Assembly (NCBI GenBank): GCA_019240525.1
Contig: JAFAYE010000001.1
Location: 1,337,300 to 1,401,299, forward strand
Source: Candidatus Eremiobacterota bacterium
GTDB taxonomy: Bacteria; Vulcanimicrobiota; Vulcanimicrobiia; Vulcanimicrobiales; Vulcanimicrobiaceae
Direction of reading: 5' to 3'
DNA: 64,000 bases
Part shown: in pieces, positions 33,101 through 42,279 of the stretch
Layout: each line of letters opens with the position of its first letter
How positions within the stretch are numbered: position 1 is the stretch's first letter
The notes under the pieces: generated by a model
What the model saw: the letters and a program-made list of their open reading frames with translations, nothing else
Databases searched by the model: none
Told to the model about the DNA's origin: nothing
Made by a program: the position numbers and the translations under genes

Positions 33101-34057
33101 CTACCACAAGCGCCTTGCCATAGCGATCGCCGCTTCCAAACGCTGTTTTTTCCAGTATTTTGGCCCCCAGAGGTCGCCTTCGCGCTCGAGGCGTTTCGGG
33201 GCGCTCTTGATCGAATGCCGTGCAAACTCGTCGGCCGGCGCGGTTGCCGATCGGCGCCGCCCGAATGCCTCGACCTCGCTCCAATGGAGCGGGGTCGAAA
33301 CCGGTGCACCATCGCGGGCGCGCACTGAGTACGGCGAGACGATCGTCTTGCCTTGCCCGACCTGGACGTAGTCGATGTAAACGGCATTCGCGGGACGTTT
33401 AGCGATCGTTCGCTCCAAGGTTGCGAGCTTGCCCAGTTCTCCGGCTGCGCGCCGTGCCACGATCTCGGCAAAAAGCTTCGCAGTGTCGTACGAATAGCCC
33501 GACGCAAGTGGCACGATGACGTGCAGACCGTACCCGCCGGTCGTCTTCACGAGCGACTTCAGGCCGATGTCGCCGAGCAAATCGCGCACGACCAGCGTAA
33601 CGGTTGCCAATGTCTTGAGCGTGCACGACTCTCCAGGATCCAGATCGAAGATGACAAAATCCGGCTCTTCGAGCGCCGGAATCCGCGACGTCCAAATATG
33701 GAGCACGATTGCCGCCAGATTAGCGAGAAAGACGAGAGCGGCTGCGTCGTTACAAACGATGAACGTCGTGTCGCTGCGACGGCCGCCCGGCGTCGGCAAG
33801 GTCACGCGATCGATCCAGTCCGGCGTCCCGCGGGGAATTTGCTTTTCGAAAAAAGTCTGCTTGTCGATGCCGTCGGGATAGCGTTGGAGCGTCAGCGGGC
33901 GCTCTCGAACGTGCGCGACCACCGGCGACGCGGTCTGCGCGTAATATTCGATCAGATCGCCTTTCGTGTAGCCGTCGCGTGGCCACAAAACTTTGTCGAG
34001 ATTTGAGAGCGAGAGGGTGCGCGGACCGATGCGGCGCGCAACTCGGGCAACGGCCAT
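33101..34057 (-). CDS. ligD: LigD polymerase (archaeo-eukaryotic primase-like) domain protein
   Basis: The 318-residue protein is the stand-alone POL domain of LigD: LSNLDKVLWPRDGYTKGDLIEYYA, TLQRYPDGIDKQTFFEKQIP, the catalytic Asp pair Asp138/Asp140 in VIFDLDPGE, KTTGGYGLHVIVPL and YSVRARDGAPVSTPLHWSEV. It adds nucleotides, preferably ribonucleotides, at broken ends before ligation. Start ATG 34057 overlaps the stop of the ligase gene by one base (TGATG). The enzyme parts that are one chain in mycobacteria or pseudomonads are here two coupled genes. Confidence 0.94.
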   Translation of the reverse strand: MAVARVARRIGPRTLSLSNLDKVLWPRDGYTKGDLIEYYAQTASPVVAHVRERPLTLQRYPDGIDKQTFFEKQIPRGTPDWIDRVTLPTPGGRRSDTTFIVCNDAAALVFLANLAAIVLHIWTSRIPALEEPDFVIFDLDPGESCTLKTLATVTLVVRDLLGDIGLKSLVKTTGGYGLHVIVPLASGYSYDTAKLFAEIVARRAAGELGKLATLERTIAKRPANAVYIDYVQVGQGKTIVSPYSVRARDGAPVSTPLHWSEVEAFGRRRSATAPADEFARHSIKSAPKRLEREGDLWGPKYWKKQRLEAAIAMARRLW

Positions 34058-35664
34058 CAGGCGTCTACCGGAACTTCGGCCACGACGTCGGCGGCGGATT
34101 TGTCGGGCCGCAATCCCATGTAGGCCGGCTGCCGTAAGTAACCATCACGCGTCCACTCGGAAAAGCGAACCTCGACGACGAGTTCCGGCGAAGCCCAGTG
34201 TTTGGGTGCGTTTGCCTCAACCTTGTTGAGAAATGGCGACGTTTTTCGCTCGAGGAGCCGAAGTCTGGCGTGCAGATCGCGCAGAAGCTTCGCGGAGAAT
34301 CCGGTACCGACCGACCCGACGTAGCGCAACCCGCGACTCTCATTAACGCCGATCAGCAGCGCCCCGAAGCCTTTGCGGCTTCCTTTTGGTTCCGTCCAGC
34401 CGCCGACGACAAACTCTTGCTCGTGGGTCGTTTTGATCTTCAACCAATCGCGGCTGCGTCGCTCTTGATAAGTCGAATCGCGTTTTTTTGCGATGATTCC
34501 CTCGAGCTCTTGCTTTCGCGCACTTTCATAGAGTGCTCGTCCCTTACCGACGACGTGCTTTGAGTACAGCACGAGCGAATCGTCACGGATCAACCGTTCG
34601 AGCAGCGCTTTGCGCTCTTCGAGGGGTTTCGAGCGCAGATCGGTACCGTCGGCGTAGAGCAAATCGAACGCGGCGTACGTCAAGCCGGCAGGTTTCTTCT
34701 GCGATTCTTGGAGCCGCTGAAAGGCAGAACGCCCCTTCGAATCGAGGCTCACGATTTCGCCGTCGACGACGACGGGAAGACTCGCAAACGCACCTGCAAG
34801 CGCCTTGAGATCCGGAAAGCGCCCAAGCATGTCTAGACCGTTGCGCGATACCAACGTGAAGCCGCCCTCCTCGATGGTGCAGAGTGCGCGATAGCCGTCC
34901 CACTTGATTTCGAAGAGCCAGTCCGGGTCGTCGAACGGTTCGGAGATCAATGTGGCGAGCATCAAGGCTTTAGGGTGCGGCACCGGCGCGCGCGCAACGG
35001 CGCTGCGACGCCGCGAAGCTGTCGCGGATCGCGACCTTTGTTTGGATTGCCACGTCTTAGCGCGGGGATCTTCGGCGACGTCGTCGAGCGTTTTGCCGCT
35101 CTTGACCGACTGTGGATGGTCGGCCGGATCGTAATTCGGATCGGCGTGTTCGTCGCGATCTTTGATCAGCAGCCATGGATCGCCGTGTTCGTTCTCGCGG
35201 GGTCGAATCTTCACGAGCGTAAATTCGCCGTTGAGTTTCTTGCCGCGCAAGACGAACTTGATCTTGCCGTGCGCAATCTCATCGGCCGGATCGTCCCCTT
35301 CGGCAAGCTTGTAGGTGCCACGGTCCCACACGATCACGTTGCCGCCGCCGTATTGGCCCTGTGGAATGTTTCCTTCGAAGTCGCGGTAGTCGAGGGGGTG
35401 ATCCTCGACGTGCATCGCGAGACGGCGGTCGCCCGCGACCAATGTTGGCCCCTTCGGCACGGCCCACGAGGCGAGCACGCCGTCTGCCTCCAAGCGAAAG
35501 TCGTAGTGCAATCGCGTGGCCCGGTGCATCTGCACGACAAAACGCATCGCACGGCCGGCGTTGGGTTCCTTGCGGCCGCTCGGCTCGGGAGTTTTATCGA
35601 AGTGGCGCTTCTTTTTGTAGGTTTCAAGCGACCCAGGACGCGTCGAATCGGTGCGAGATGGCAT
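34057..35664 (-). CDS. ligD: LigD: 3'-phosphoesterase plus ATP-dependent DNA ligase
   Basis: The 535-residue protein starts with the phosphoesterase domain (VVQMHRATRLHYDFRLEADGVLASWAVPKG, HVEDHPLDYRDFEGNIPQGQYGGG, residues about 40-165), with the His/Asp ligands seen in LigD-PE. A basic linker (about 200-228) leads to the ligase adenylation domain with nucleophile Lys254 (FEIKWDGYRA) and VVDGEIVSLD, EGIIAKKRDSTY, RDWLKIKTTHEQEFVVGG. An OB-fold end follows. It trims 3' ends and seals double-strand breaks held by Ku. First gene of the NHEJ operon. Confidence 0.95.
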   Translation of the reverse strand: MPSRTDSTRPGSLETYKKKRHFDKTPEPSGRKEPNAGRAMRFVVQMHRATRLHYDFRLEADGVLASWAVPKGPTLVAGDRRLAMHVEDHPLDYRDFEGNIPQGQYGGGNVIVWDRGTYKLAEGDDPADEIAHGKIKFVLRGKKLNGEFTLVKIRPRENEHGDPWLLIKDRDEHADPNYDPADHPQSVKSGKTLDDVAEDPRAKTWQSKQRSRSATASRRRSAVARAPVPHPKALMLATLISEPFDDPDWLFEIKWDGYRALCTIEEGGFTLVSRNGLDMLGRFPDLKALAGAFASLPVVVDGEIVSLDSKGRSAFQRLQESQKKPAGLTYAAFDLLYADGTDLRSKPLEERKALLERLIRDDSLVLYSKHVVGKGRALYESARKQELEGIIAKKRDSTYQERRSRDWLKIKTTHEQEFVVGGWTEPKGSRKGFGALLIGVNESRGLRYVGSVGTGFSAKLLRDLHARLRLLERKTSPFLNKVEANAPKHWASPELVVEVRFSEWTRDGYLRQPAYMGLRPDKSAADVVAEVPVDA

Positions 35665-35709
35665 TGCTGCTGGTTTTCGACGGGCCGCCGAGTTACTCTT
35701 AGAACAACG

Positions 35710-35985
35710 ATGTGGAACGTTGCCGGCTCTCTCCTCGCCCTCGCCGTCGCCGCAACCGCGTGGCGGTGCAGCCGCGCATCAGGCGGGTATTACGACCGGG
35801 ATGTCTACGCAATGGATGCCTCGGCACACCGCCGCTATGCGCTGCTCAGCCTTGCGTTTGCCGGGTACTTCGCCATTGCCTATGCCCTGCGCAGCACGAC
35901 GGCGGGCATTGCCGGGCTGGCGCTGTATGCGTTGATCGCCGTGTTGTATGCGACGTCATTCTTACGGGGAGCCTCGGATGAGTGA
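35710..35985 (+). CDS. small membrane protein of unknown function
   Basis: A 91-residue product from ATG 35710 with three hydrophobic segments (NVAGSLLALAVAATAW, YALLSLAFAGYFAIAYAL, GIAGLALYALIAVLYATSFL) and no recognised domain. It starts 45 bases from the divergent LigD gene, and its stop overlaps the next gene by 8 bases, which supports real, coupled translation. Confidence 0.65.
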   Translation: MWNVAGSLLALAVAATAWRCSRASGGYYDRDVYAMDASAHRRYALLSLAFAGYFAIAYALRSTTAGIAGLALYALIAVLYATSFLRGASDE

Positions 35986-37792
35986 ACTTCGTTTTTCCCC
36001 GCGTCCGAATCGCGCGGCGGAGATCGAATGGATGTCCTGGGGAGCAGACGCCTTCGAACGAGCGGCTTCTGAAGACAAGCCTATCCTGCTTTCAATCTCC
36101 GCAGTGTGGTGCCACTGGTGCCACGTCATGGACGAGACGTCGTATTCGGATCAAAGCGTGATCGAAACGATCAACCGCCATTTCGTTCCCGTTCGCGTCG
36201 ACAATGACAAACGGCCCGACGTAAACGCGCGTTATAATATGGGCGGTTGGCCGACGACCGCGTTTCTTACCCCCGACGGCACGAAGTTGACGGGCGCGAC
36301 GTATCTTCCACCGGCGCAAATGCGGCGCGCGCTCGAGGAAATCGCGCGATTCTATAGCGAACGTAAGGAAGAAATAGCCGCACGTACCCCAGATGTGCGT
36401 GCGCGCACCGAGTCGCTCCATCGACCGGGATCCGAAGAACTCGATGATGCCCCCGTCGCCGAGCTGATCGATCAGCTCGAGGGTTCGTACGACCTAGATT
36501 TCGGCGGCTTTGGCGACGCGCCAAAGTTCCCGCAGCCCGAGGTGCATGAGTTTCTGCTCGCGCAATGGCGCCACTCCGGCGATAACCGGCTCCACGAGAT
36601 GGCGGCGAAAACGATGCTCGCGATGTCGCGCGGCGGAATGTACGATCACGTCGAAGGCGGATTCTTTCGCTATTCCACCACGCGCGACTGGAGCGTCCCC
36701 CATTTCGAGAAGATGGCGGAAGATCACGCCGGGCTCTTGCGCGTTCTCGCACTCTGGGTGCTCTTTTCGCCGACCACTGAGTTTCGCGAGACTCTCGTTT
36801 CGGCAAGCGGCTACGTGCGGGGCGTCTTACGCGATCCACAAAGCGGTTTCTTTGCCGGAAGCCAAGACGCCGATGAAGCCTACTACGAGCTCCCCCTGGA
36901 AGCTCGGCGCGCACGCGAGGCGCCCTTCGTGGATCGAACGTCGTATACGAATTGGACCTGCGCGCTGGCGGGGAGCCAATGCTTGGTCGCACGAGCGCTC
37001 GACGACGAAAATCAACTTCGCGAGGCGCTGGCAACGCTCGATCGCGTCGCCGATCGGCTCATTGGTGAGGGAGGCTTGCTCTATCACGTACTCGTGCCCG
37101 ACGGCGTCCCCGAGGTGCGCGGATTGCTGGTCGATCAGGCCGCATATGCTCGGGCGCTGCTGGACGCGCACGAAATCTGCGGCGAAACGCGTTTTCTGGA
37201 GCGCGCCGTCTCGATCTGCGACGCGACGATCGCCAATCTTGCATCCACCGGCGGCGGATTTTACGACCGGTTGAGCGAGGATGCTTTTGGCCGCCTCGCC
37301 CTCGCCGATCGCCCCATCACGGAAAACGGCTCGTTCGCCGACACGCTTTTGCGGCTTAGCTCACTGACGGGCGACGAGCGCTACCGCGCACGCGCGCGGG
37401 AGGTCTTGCAGATCTTCGCCCAAAGCGCGCGCGGTGCGGGCCTCTTTTCCGCTTCCTACGCGCGCGCGTTGCAGCGCTATTTAGCGCCGGAGGTTAGCGT
37501 TCGCATCGTCGGCGACGCAAGCTCGACCACAGAATTTCGCAAAGCAGCATTCCATCTTCGCACACCCTTCGTTGCGATTCGCTCGCTCTCTTCAAGCGCT
37601 GCAGAAAAGCTCGATATGCCCGGTGATACGCCCGCGGCTTACGTTTGCGTGACCGGCGCCTGCGGCGCGCCGGTGCGCAACGCCGCCGATCTGCCCGCGG
37701 CCTTCGAGGCGCTCGTTAATTCGTCGGGCGGAGCGACCGCTACGAGCGCACGAACGTCAGCCAGTACCAGCAGCCCCAAATTCCCACGATGA
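35978..37792 (+). CDS. YyaL/DUF255 thioredoxin-domain protein (SSP411 family)
   Basis: A 604-residue protein with an N-terminal thioredoxin-like domain (WCHWCHVMDETSYSD, CxxC plus His, residues about 39-54) and an alpha/alpha-barrel like six-hairpin glycosidases (DLDFGGFGDAPKFPQPEVHEFLL, GGMYDHVEGGFFRYSTTRDWSVPHFEKMAEDHA, then ADRPITENGSFADTLLRL). The family occurs from bacteria to human SPATA20; its reaction is not established. ATG 35978 overlaps the previous gene by 8 bases. The 3' end overlaps the convergent membrane-protein gene by 53 bases. Confidence 0.92.
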   Translation: MSELRFSPRPNRAAEIEWMSWGADAFERAASEDKPILLSISAVWCHWCHVMDETSYSDQSVIETINRHFVPVRVDNDKRPDVNARYNMGGWPTTAFLTPDGTKLTGATYLPPAQMRRALEEIARFYSERKEEIAARTPDVRARTESLHRPGSEELDDAPVAELIDQLEGSYDLDFGGFGDAPKFPQPEVHEFLLAQWRHSGDNRLHEMAAKTMLAMSRGGMYDHVEGGFFRYSTTRDWSVPHFEKMAEDHAGLLRVLALWVLFSPTTEFRETLVSASGYVRGVLRDPQSGFFAGSQDADEAYYELPLEARRAREAPFVDRTSYTNWTCALAGSQCLVARALDDENQLREALATLDRVADRLIGEGGLLYHVLVPDGVPEVRGLLVDQAAYARALLDAHEICGETRFLERAVSICDATIANLASTGGGFYDRLSEDAFGRLALADRPITENGSFADTLLRLSSLTGDERYRARAREVLQIFAQSARGAGLFSASYARALQRYLAPEVSVRIVGDASSTTEFRKAAFHLRTPFVAIRSLSSSAAEKLDMPGDTPAAYVCVTGACGAPVRNAADLPAAFEALVNSSGGATATSARTSASTSSPKFPR

Positions 37793-38903
37793 TGGAGTAA
37801 GCAACGAGCGCTTTCCCCCACTGTGGGAATCGGTCCCGTACGGCGAACATCATGAGCGCGATCAGAAATGGCTCGAAGTCAAGCGCATGTCGCATCCCGA
37901 ACTGCGCAAATCCGTTGACGTAGTACAGCAGATTCGGGGTTGCAGCGAGCAATACCGCCGCCCATAGCGCGACGACCCACCGAACCGGTCTGCGAGCCAA
38001 GAATGCCAAGACCAGCGCCGGTGATGTCCAGGTCAGGGCCACGCCGGAATATTCGGGGCGCAGCCACGGAAAAGATGCAACGGGCGTGGGAGTTTGAACG
38101 AAGAACGACCACAACTGGTAGGGCAGATAGGTCAGCCGGAACGGCGAACCGCTCGGCATGCCGGCCTGATCTTGGTGATACCACGTTATGTAGCCCAGAT
38201 CGCTCCACGTTCCCCACCGCGCGTGATTGTAGAGGAGCCAAAGTACGGCGACGCCGCTCAGCACCGCCGCAAAAGACGCGGCGCGTCCGGCGTTTGCGGT
38301 TCGAACCTCCGCTGCGCCTGGTGCGATCAGCAGGTATGCATAGACTGGGATCGCCGCGATCATCGAAAACCGCGATTCCACGGCGCACGCCGCAAGAAGT
38401 GCGACGAGCCAACCCCGCCGTCGGCCCGTCATCTCAACAAGCGCCAGCATCGTGAAGGCAACCGCGGCGACGTGTGCGATGAACCATACGTCGCCGAAGA
38501 TCGAGCACCAAAGCAGATCCGTGCCGGCGAGAAAAAATCCGCATATCCACGCATTTGCCTGGCGGCGCAGACCGAGACGTTCGCCAAGTTCCCAAGCGGC
38601 GCCGACCGCCACGGCGCAGAGTACGATCGCCAGCAGCGTCTGATTCGTCTGGCCGCCGAAGATGGCGACAAACGGCAGGAGCAAAATCGCGGGCAACGGT
38701 GCTTCGATGACGTAGTAATGTGCGCCGTAGCGAAGCGCATCGATGTACGAGCCCGGCCAATCGATCCAGACATGTCCGTGCAACATGGCCTGGGCGAGCA
38801 GAACGAAATTATTGTATGGAGTCGGCCGAAAATGCGAGAGCAGGGCGGCGAGCACGAACGCGCCGAGCGCGGCCACGTGCGCCGGTCGCACTCGCTGGGA
38901 CAT
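37740..38903 (-). CDS. polytopic GT-C-like membrane protein
   Basis: A 387-residue protein with about ten hydrophobic helices. The first external loop has HGHVWIDWPGSYIDA...YYVIEAPLPAILLLP, reminiscent of the acidic first loop of GT-C glycosyltransferases (PMT/ArnT type), and QFGMRHALDFEPFLIALMMF near the end resembles the RY...D.PF segment of such enzymes. If so it would move a sugar from a polyprenyl phosphate donor to an envelope acceptor. The assignment is from layout and short motifs only. Last gene of the alaS operon, 1 base after the exported protein gene. Confidence 0.6.
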   Translation of the reverse strand: MSQRVRPAHVAALGAFVLAALLSHFRPTPYNNFVLLAQAMLHGHVWIDWPGSYIDALRYGAHYYVIEAPLPAILLLPFVAIFGGQTNQTLLAIVLCAVAVGAAWELGERLGLRRQANAWICGFFLAGTDLLWCSIFGDVWFIAHVAAVAFTMLALVEMTGRRRGWLVALLAACAVESRFSMIAAIPVYAYLLIAPGAAEVRTANAGRAASFAAVLSGVAVLWLLYNHARWGTWSDLGYITWYHQDQAGMPSGSPFRLTYLPYQLWSFFVQTPTPVASFPWLRPEYSGVALTWTSPALVLAFLARRPVRWVVALWAAVLLAATPNLLYYVNGFAQFGMRHALDFEPFLIALMMFAVRDRFPQWGKALVAYSIIVGIWGCWYWLTFVRS

Positions 38904-38904
38904 G

Positions 38905-39594
38905 CTAGGGCGTCGGCGTGGGCTGGGGAAGCGGCTCAGGCGGCTGGAAGGTTGACCGCGGCAGGCTATCGGGAAAGCGGTAATCGCTCCAGATAATTCG
39001 CTCGCGCGCGGGCTTGCCTCTCACGCGCGCCTGCGCGTCGGAAACGATCGGCATCCAGTATCTTCCCAACGGGGCGAATTCGATATCGCCCGTTCCGGAA
39101 GCGCCGAAACCACTGCTGTGAAAGTGAACGGCTCTTGGTAGAAACTTTACTCCGTCGATGGTAACGCGGTCGATCCATGCGCTCGAGGACCGGTTGAGCG
39201 GCGTCGCTTCAAAGACGTAGTCTGCGTGGTGGCCGTCCTTGATGCTTCCCAGAAAGAGCAGTTCGTACGCGTCCGTTCGCGGGGCAAATCGTTCGACGGT
39301 GTAGCGGTCGGGGCGATGCGTGAAGCGCACGATCTTACGCCCAAGCTGAATTCCGTCGATGGAGAGCGTTTCGTCGCGTACCGCCGTGCCGCTGCGATAG
39401 ATACGGTGGCGCTGCTCGATATTGCTAGGACCAGCTTGCGAAATCGTGTACGAAAAGATGACCGCTTTGGGCAGAGCAAGGCTTGCCAACGCGAGTGCGT
39501 ATCGCTGGAGGACGTACTGCGAGTCGTACTGACGAGGCGTCGCCCCGAGCAAGAGCAGCAATGCGATCGGGCAGATCGCCGTGCGCGAAATCAT
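38905..39594 (-). CDS. exported protein of unknown function
   Basis: The 229-residue product has a signal peptide (MISRTAICPIALLLLLGATP) and an all-beta mature region (AVIFSYTISQAGPSNIEQRHRIYRSG, DRYTVERFAPRTDAYELLFLG, IDRVTIDGVKFLPRAVHF), ending in a Pro-rich tail (PPEPLPQPTPTP). The strand pattern is somewhat like lipoprotein-sorting or outer-membrane beta-sandwich proteins, but I cannot name a family. Its ATG overlaps the alaS stop by four bases. Confidence 0.6.
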   Translation of the reverse strand: MISRTAICPIALLLLLGATPRQYDSQYVLQRYALALASLALPKAVIFSYTISQAGPSNIEQRHRIYRSGTAVRDETLSIDGIQLGRKIVRFTHRPDRYTVERFAPRTDAYELLFLGSIKDGHHADYVFEATPLNRSSSAWIDRVTIDGVKFLPRAVHFHSSGFGASGTGDIEFAPLGRYWMPIVSDAQARVRGKPARERIIWSDYRFPDSLPRSTFQPPEPLPQPTPTP

Positions 39595-42203
39595 GCCAGA
39601 ACTGCGTCGCGAATCGCGTGCAACGCGGCCGGAGCGCCGGCGGTATCGCTCCCCCCGCCCTGAGCTTGCGCGGCTTGGCCACCGCCTTTGCCCGCAACCA
39701 GTGGAGCTGCGAGTTTCACCAGATTTCCGGCATGAACTCCGGCTTTGACGAGGTCGTCGCTCGCGCTCACCAAGAGGCTGACGCTGCCGTTGTCAATGCC
39801 TGCCAAGGCCACGACTCCGCTGCGAAGCCGATTTCGAATCGCGCCGGCGAGATGGCGCAACGATTCGGCATTGGCCTCATGGACGATCGCCCCGACAAAT
39901 GCGCGATCGCCGCGGCGTTCGGCCTTTTCGACGTACGACGCGGCCTCGGTCGCCGCCAGACGCGCCCGCAGTTGCCCGAGCGCATTTTGCAGATCTTTGA
40001 CGTCCCGTTGCATCCTTTCGACCCGATCGCGTAACTCGTCAGGCGACGTCGCCAGCGCCGAGGAGAGCGCACCGATCAGGTCGGTTTGCTTGCCGACGTG
40101 CTCCTCGGCTGCCGCCGAAACGCAAGACTCGATTCGCCGGATGCCGCTGCCGATCGAAAATTCTGTAAGAATGACGAACAAGCCGAGTTCGCCGGTGGTC
40201 TGCGAATGCGTTCCTCCGCAGAACTCGATCGACGGCCCTGCGCAAACCACGCGGATCGTCTCGCCGTAATTCTCGCCGGCCATCCAAATCGCACCGGTCT
40301 TCTTCGCCTCTTCGAGCGGCAAGACGCGCGTCAGGAGGTGTGAATCCTCCCGGATCATTTCGTTGACACGGTGCGCGACGGCTCGCTTCTGGTCGGCGGT
40401 CAACGCGCCGCCCGGCCAACGAAAATCGAATCGCATGCGATCGATGCCAACCCACGATCCGGCCTGATTGACGTCGTTGCCCAATACGTCTCGGAGTGCG
40501 CGCTGCAACAAATGGGCCGATGTGTGATGGCGGCGAATTTCACGGCGCCACTCTGGGAACACGCTCGTATGCGCATCGTCGCCGACCGCAACGCTGCCTT
40601 CGAGCAAGGTTCCATGGTGAGCGATAGCTTCGCCGATATACTGCGTGTCGCGCACCTCGAAGCGCCATCCATCGGCCAAGACGAGGCCGCGATCGCCGAT
40701 CTGGCCGCCGCGTTCGGCGTAAAACGAGGTGCGATCCAAGATCAGGACGCCTTCATCGCTGGGTGCGAGCGCTGTGACGGGATTCCCGTCCTTAAGGATG
40801 GCGACGACGCGTCCGTCGCTTTCGAGCCCTTCATCGTAGCCAGTGAACTCGCTGCGCACGGCCGGAAGATCGGCGAACCCGACGACGTCACGTTTTGCCG
40901 CCGCGTCCCGCCGGGCGCGTTCGCGCTGCTCTTGCATGAGTTGATCGAAACGGACGGCGTCGATCACCGCGCCGCGCTCGGCCGCGATCTCACGCGTCAG
41001 TTCGACCGGAAAACCGTAGGTATCGTGCAGGCTAAAGACTTCTTCACCGCTGAGAAGCCGACCGGGCCGTAGGAGGGCCTCGTCGATGAGGCGGTCGAGC
41101 ATCGCCGTGCCTCGGTCGAGGGTTCGGTCGAACGTTTGCTCTTCGCGTTGAAGCGCCGCTGCGATCCGCGAGACGCTCTCGCGGAGTTCGGGATAGCCGG
41201 CATCGAGCGTTCCGACAACCGCGGGAACTAGACCTGATAGAAAACCGTCGGGATAGCCGAGGAGTTTGCCGTTGCGAATCGCTCGGCGAATCAAGAACCG
41301 CAAGACGAAGCCACGATCGGTATTCGATGGATAGACGCCGTCGTTGATCAAGAACGTTGCGGCGCGGAGGTGGTCGGCGATGATGTTCCGGCGCGCAGTT
41401 TGCTCGCTCGGCGGCAGCGCCGTTCGCCCGACCGGCGGCTGCGCGGCGACCAGGTCGGTGAAAAGATCGGTTTGATACATTGACGCAACGCCGTTGCAGA
41501 CGGCGAGCATTCGCTCGAATCCGGCGCCCGTGTCGATCGCTTTGCGCGGCAGATCCTCCAGCCGTCCTTCAGCGGTGCGGTTGTACTGCTGGAAGACGAT
41601 GTTCCAAATCTCGACGTAACGGTTTCCCAGGTTCGGGCCGGTGTCGTCGGGGCCGACTGCGTGCTCCGCGCCGGTGTCGTAGAAGATCTCGGTGCACGGA
41701 CCGCACGGGCCGGTGGCACCCATCGTCCAAAAGTTCTCTTCGTCGAATCGCGTAATCCGATCGGGCGCGAGGCCGATTCGCTCGATCCAGAGACGTTCGG
41801 CCTCGTCGTCTCCCGTGTGCACTGTTACGTACAACCGCGAAGGATCGAGTTTTAAGATTTCAGTGACGAACTCCCAGGCCCAGACGATGGCTTCGCATTT
41901 GCCGTAATCGCCGAAACTGAAGTTGCCCAGCATCTCGAGGAAGGTGCCGTGCCGGCCAGTGCGTCCGACGCTTTCAATATCGCTCTTGGCCCCCGCGACG
42001 CGTAGACAACGCTGCACCGTCACAACGCGCGGTGCCGGCGGCGGCTGCTCCCCCAAGAAGACCGGCACGAACTGCTCCATCCCGGCAATCGTAAAGAGCG
42101 TGGTCGACATCTCGTGGGGCACCAAGCTTGCCGGCGGAAGCAGCTTGTGCTGCTTTCCGACGAAAAAGTCGATCCACGCCTGCCTCAGTTCCTGACTCTT
42201 CAC
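39591..42203 (-). CDS. alaS: alanyl-tRNA synthetase
   Basis: A full 870-residue class II synthetase: ELRQAWIDFFVGKQHKLLPPASLVP and TLFTIAGMEQFVPVFLGE at the start, MLGNFSFGDYGKCEAIVWAWEF, then the editing domain zinc motifs HHTSAHLLQRALR and CGGTHSQTTGELGLFVI, and the C-Ala domain (VVALAGIDNGSVSLLVSAS, GGGQAAQAQGGG). It charges tRNA-Ala and clears mischarged Ser/Gly. It follows the sigma-factor gene by 76 bases on the same strand. Confidence 0.98.
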   Translation of the reverse strand: MKSQELRQAWIDFFVGKQHKLLPPASLVPHEMSTTLFTIAGMEQFVPVFLGEQPPPAPRVVTVQRCLRVAGAKSDIESVGRTGRHGTFLEMLGNFSFGDYGKCEAIVWAWEFVTEILKLDPSRLYVTVHTGDDEAERLWIERIGLAPDRITRFDEENFWTMGATGPCGPCTEIFYDTGAEHAVGPDDTGPNLGNRYVEIWNIVFQQYNRTAEGRLEDLPRKAIDTGAGFERMLAVCNGVASMYQTDLFTDLVAAQPPVGRTALPPSEQTARRNIIADHLRAATFLINDGVYPSNTDRGFVLRFLIRRAIRNGKLLGYPDGFLSGLVPAVVGTLDAGYPELRESVSRIAAALQREEQTFDRTLDRGTAMLDRLIDEALLRPGRLLSGEEVFSLHDTYGFPVELTREIAAERGAVIDAVRFDQLMQEQRERARRDAAAKRDVVGFADLPAVRSEFTGYDEGLESDGRVVAILKDGNPVTALAPSDEGVLILDRTSFYAERGGQIGDRGLVLADGWRFEVRDTQYIGEAIAHHGTLLEGSVAVGDDAHTSVFPEWRREIRRHHTSAHLLQRALRDVLGNDVNQAGSWVGIDRMRFDFRWPGGALTADQKRAVAHRVNEMIREDSHLLTRVLPLEEAKKTGAIWMAGENYGETIRVVCAGPSIEFCGGTHSQTTGELGLFVILTEFSIGSGIRRIESCVSAAAEEHVGKQTDLIGALSSALATSPDELRDRVERMQRDVKDLQNALGQLRARLAATEAASYVEKAERRGDRAFVGAIVHEANAESLRHLAGAIRNRLRSGVVALAGIDNGSVSLLVSASDDLVKAGVHAGNLVKLAAPLVAGKGGGQAAQAQGGGSDTAGAPAALHAIRDAVLA

Positions 42204-42279
42204 ACGCTATTCTACGATACGACTGCTCGGGGTACCCATGGCACCGGGGCCGGGCCACTCCGCGGGCGAGCGAAACGCG

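Noticed and set aside
33101-35664. Broken LigD
   Set aside because: The two parts end and begin at domain borders with a one-base overlap and intact catalytic motifs, so this is a natural split.
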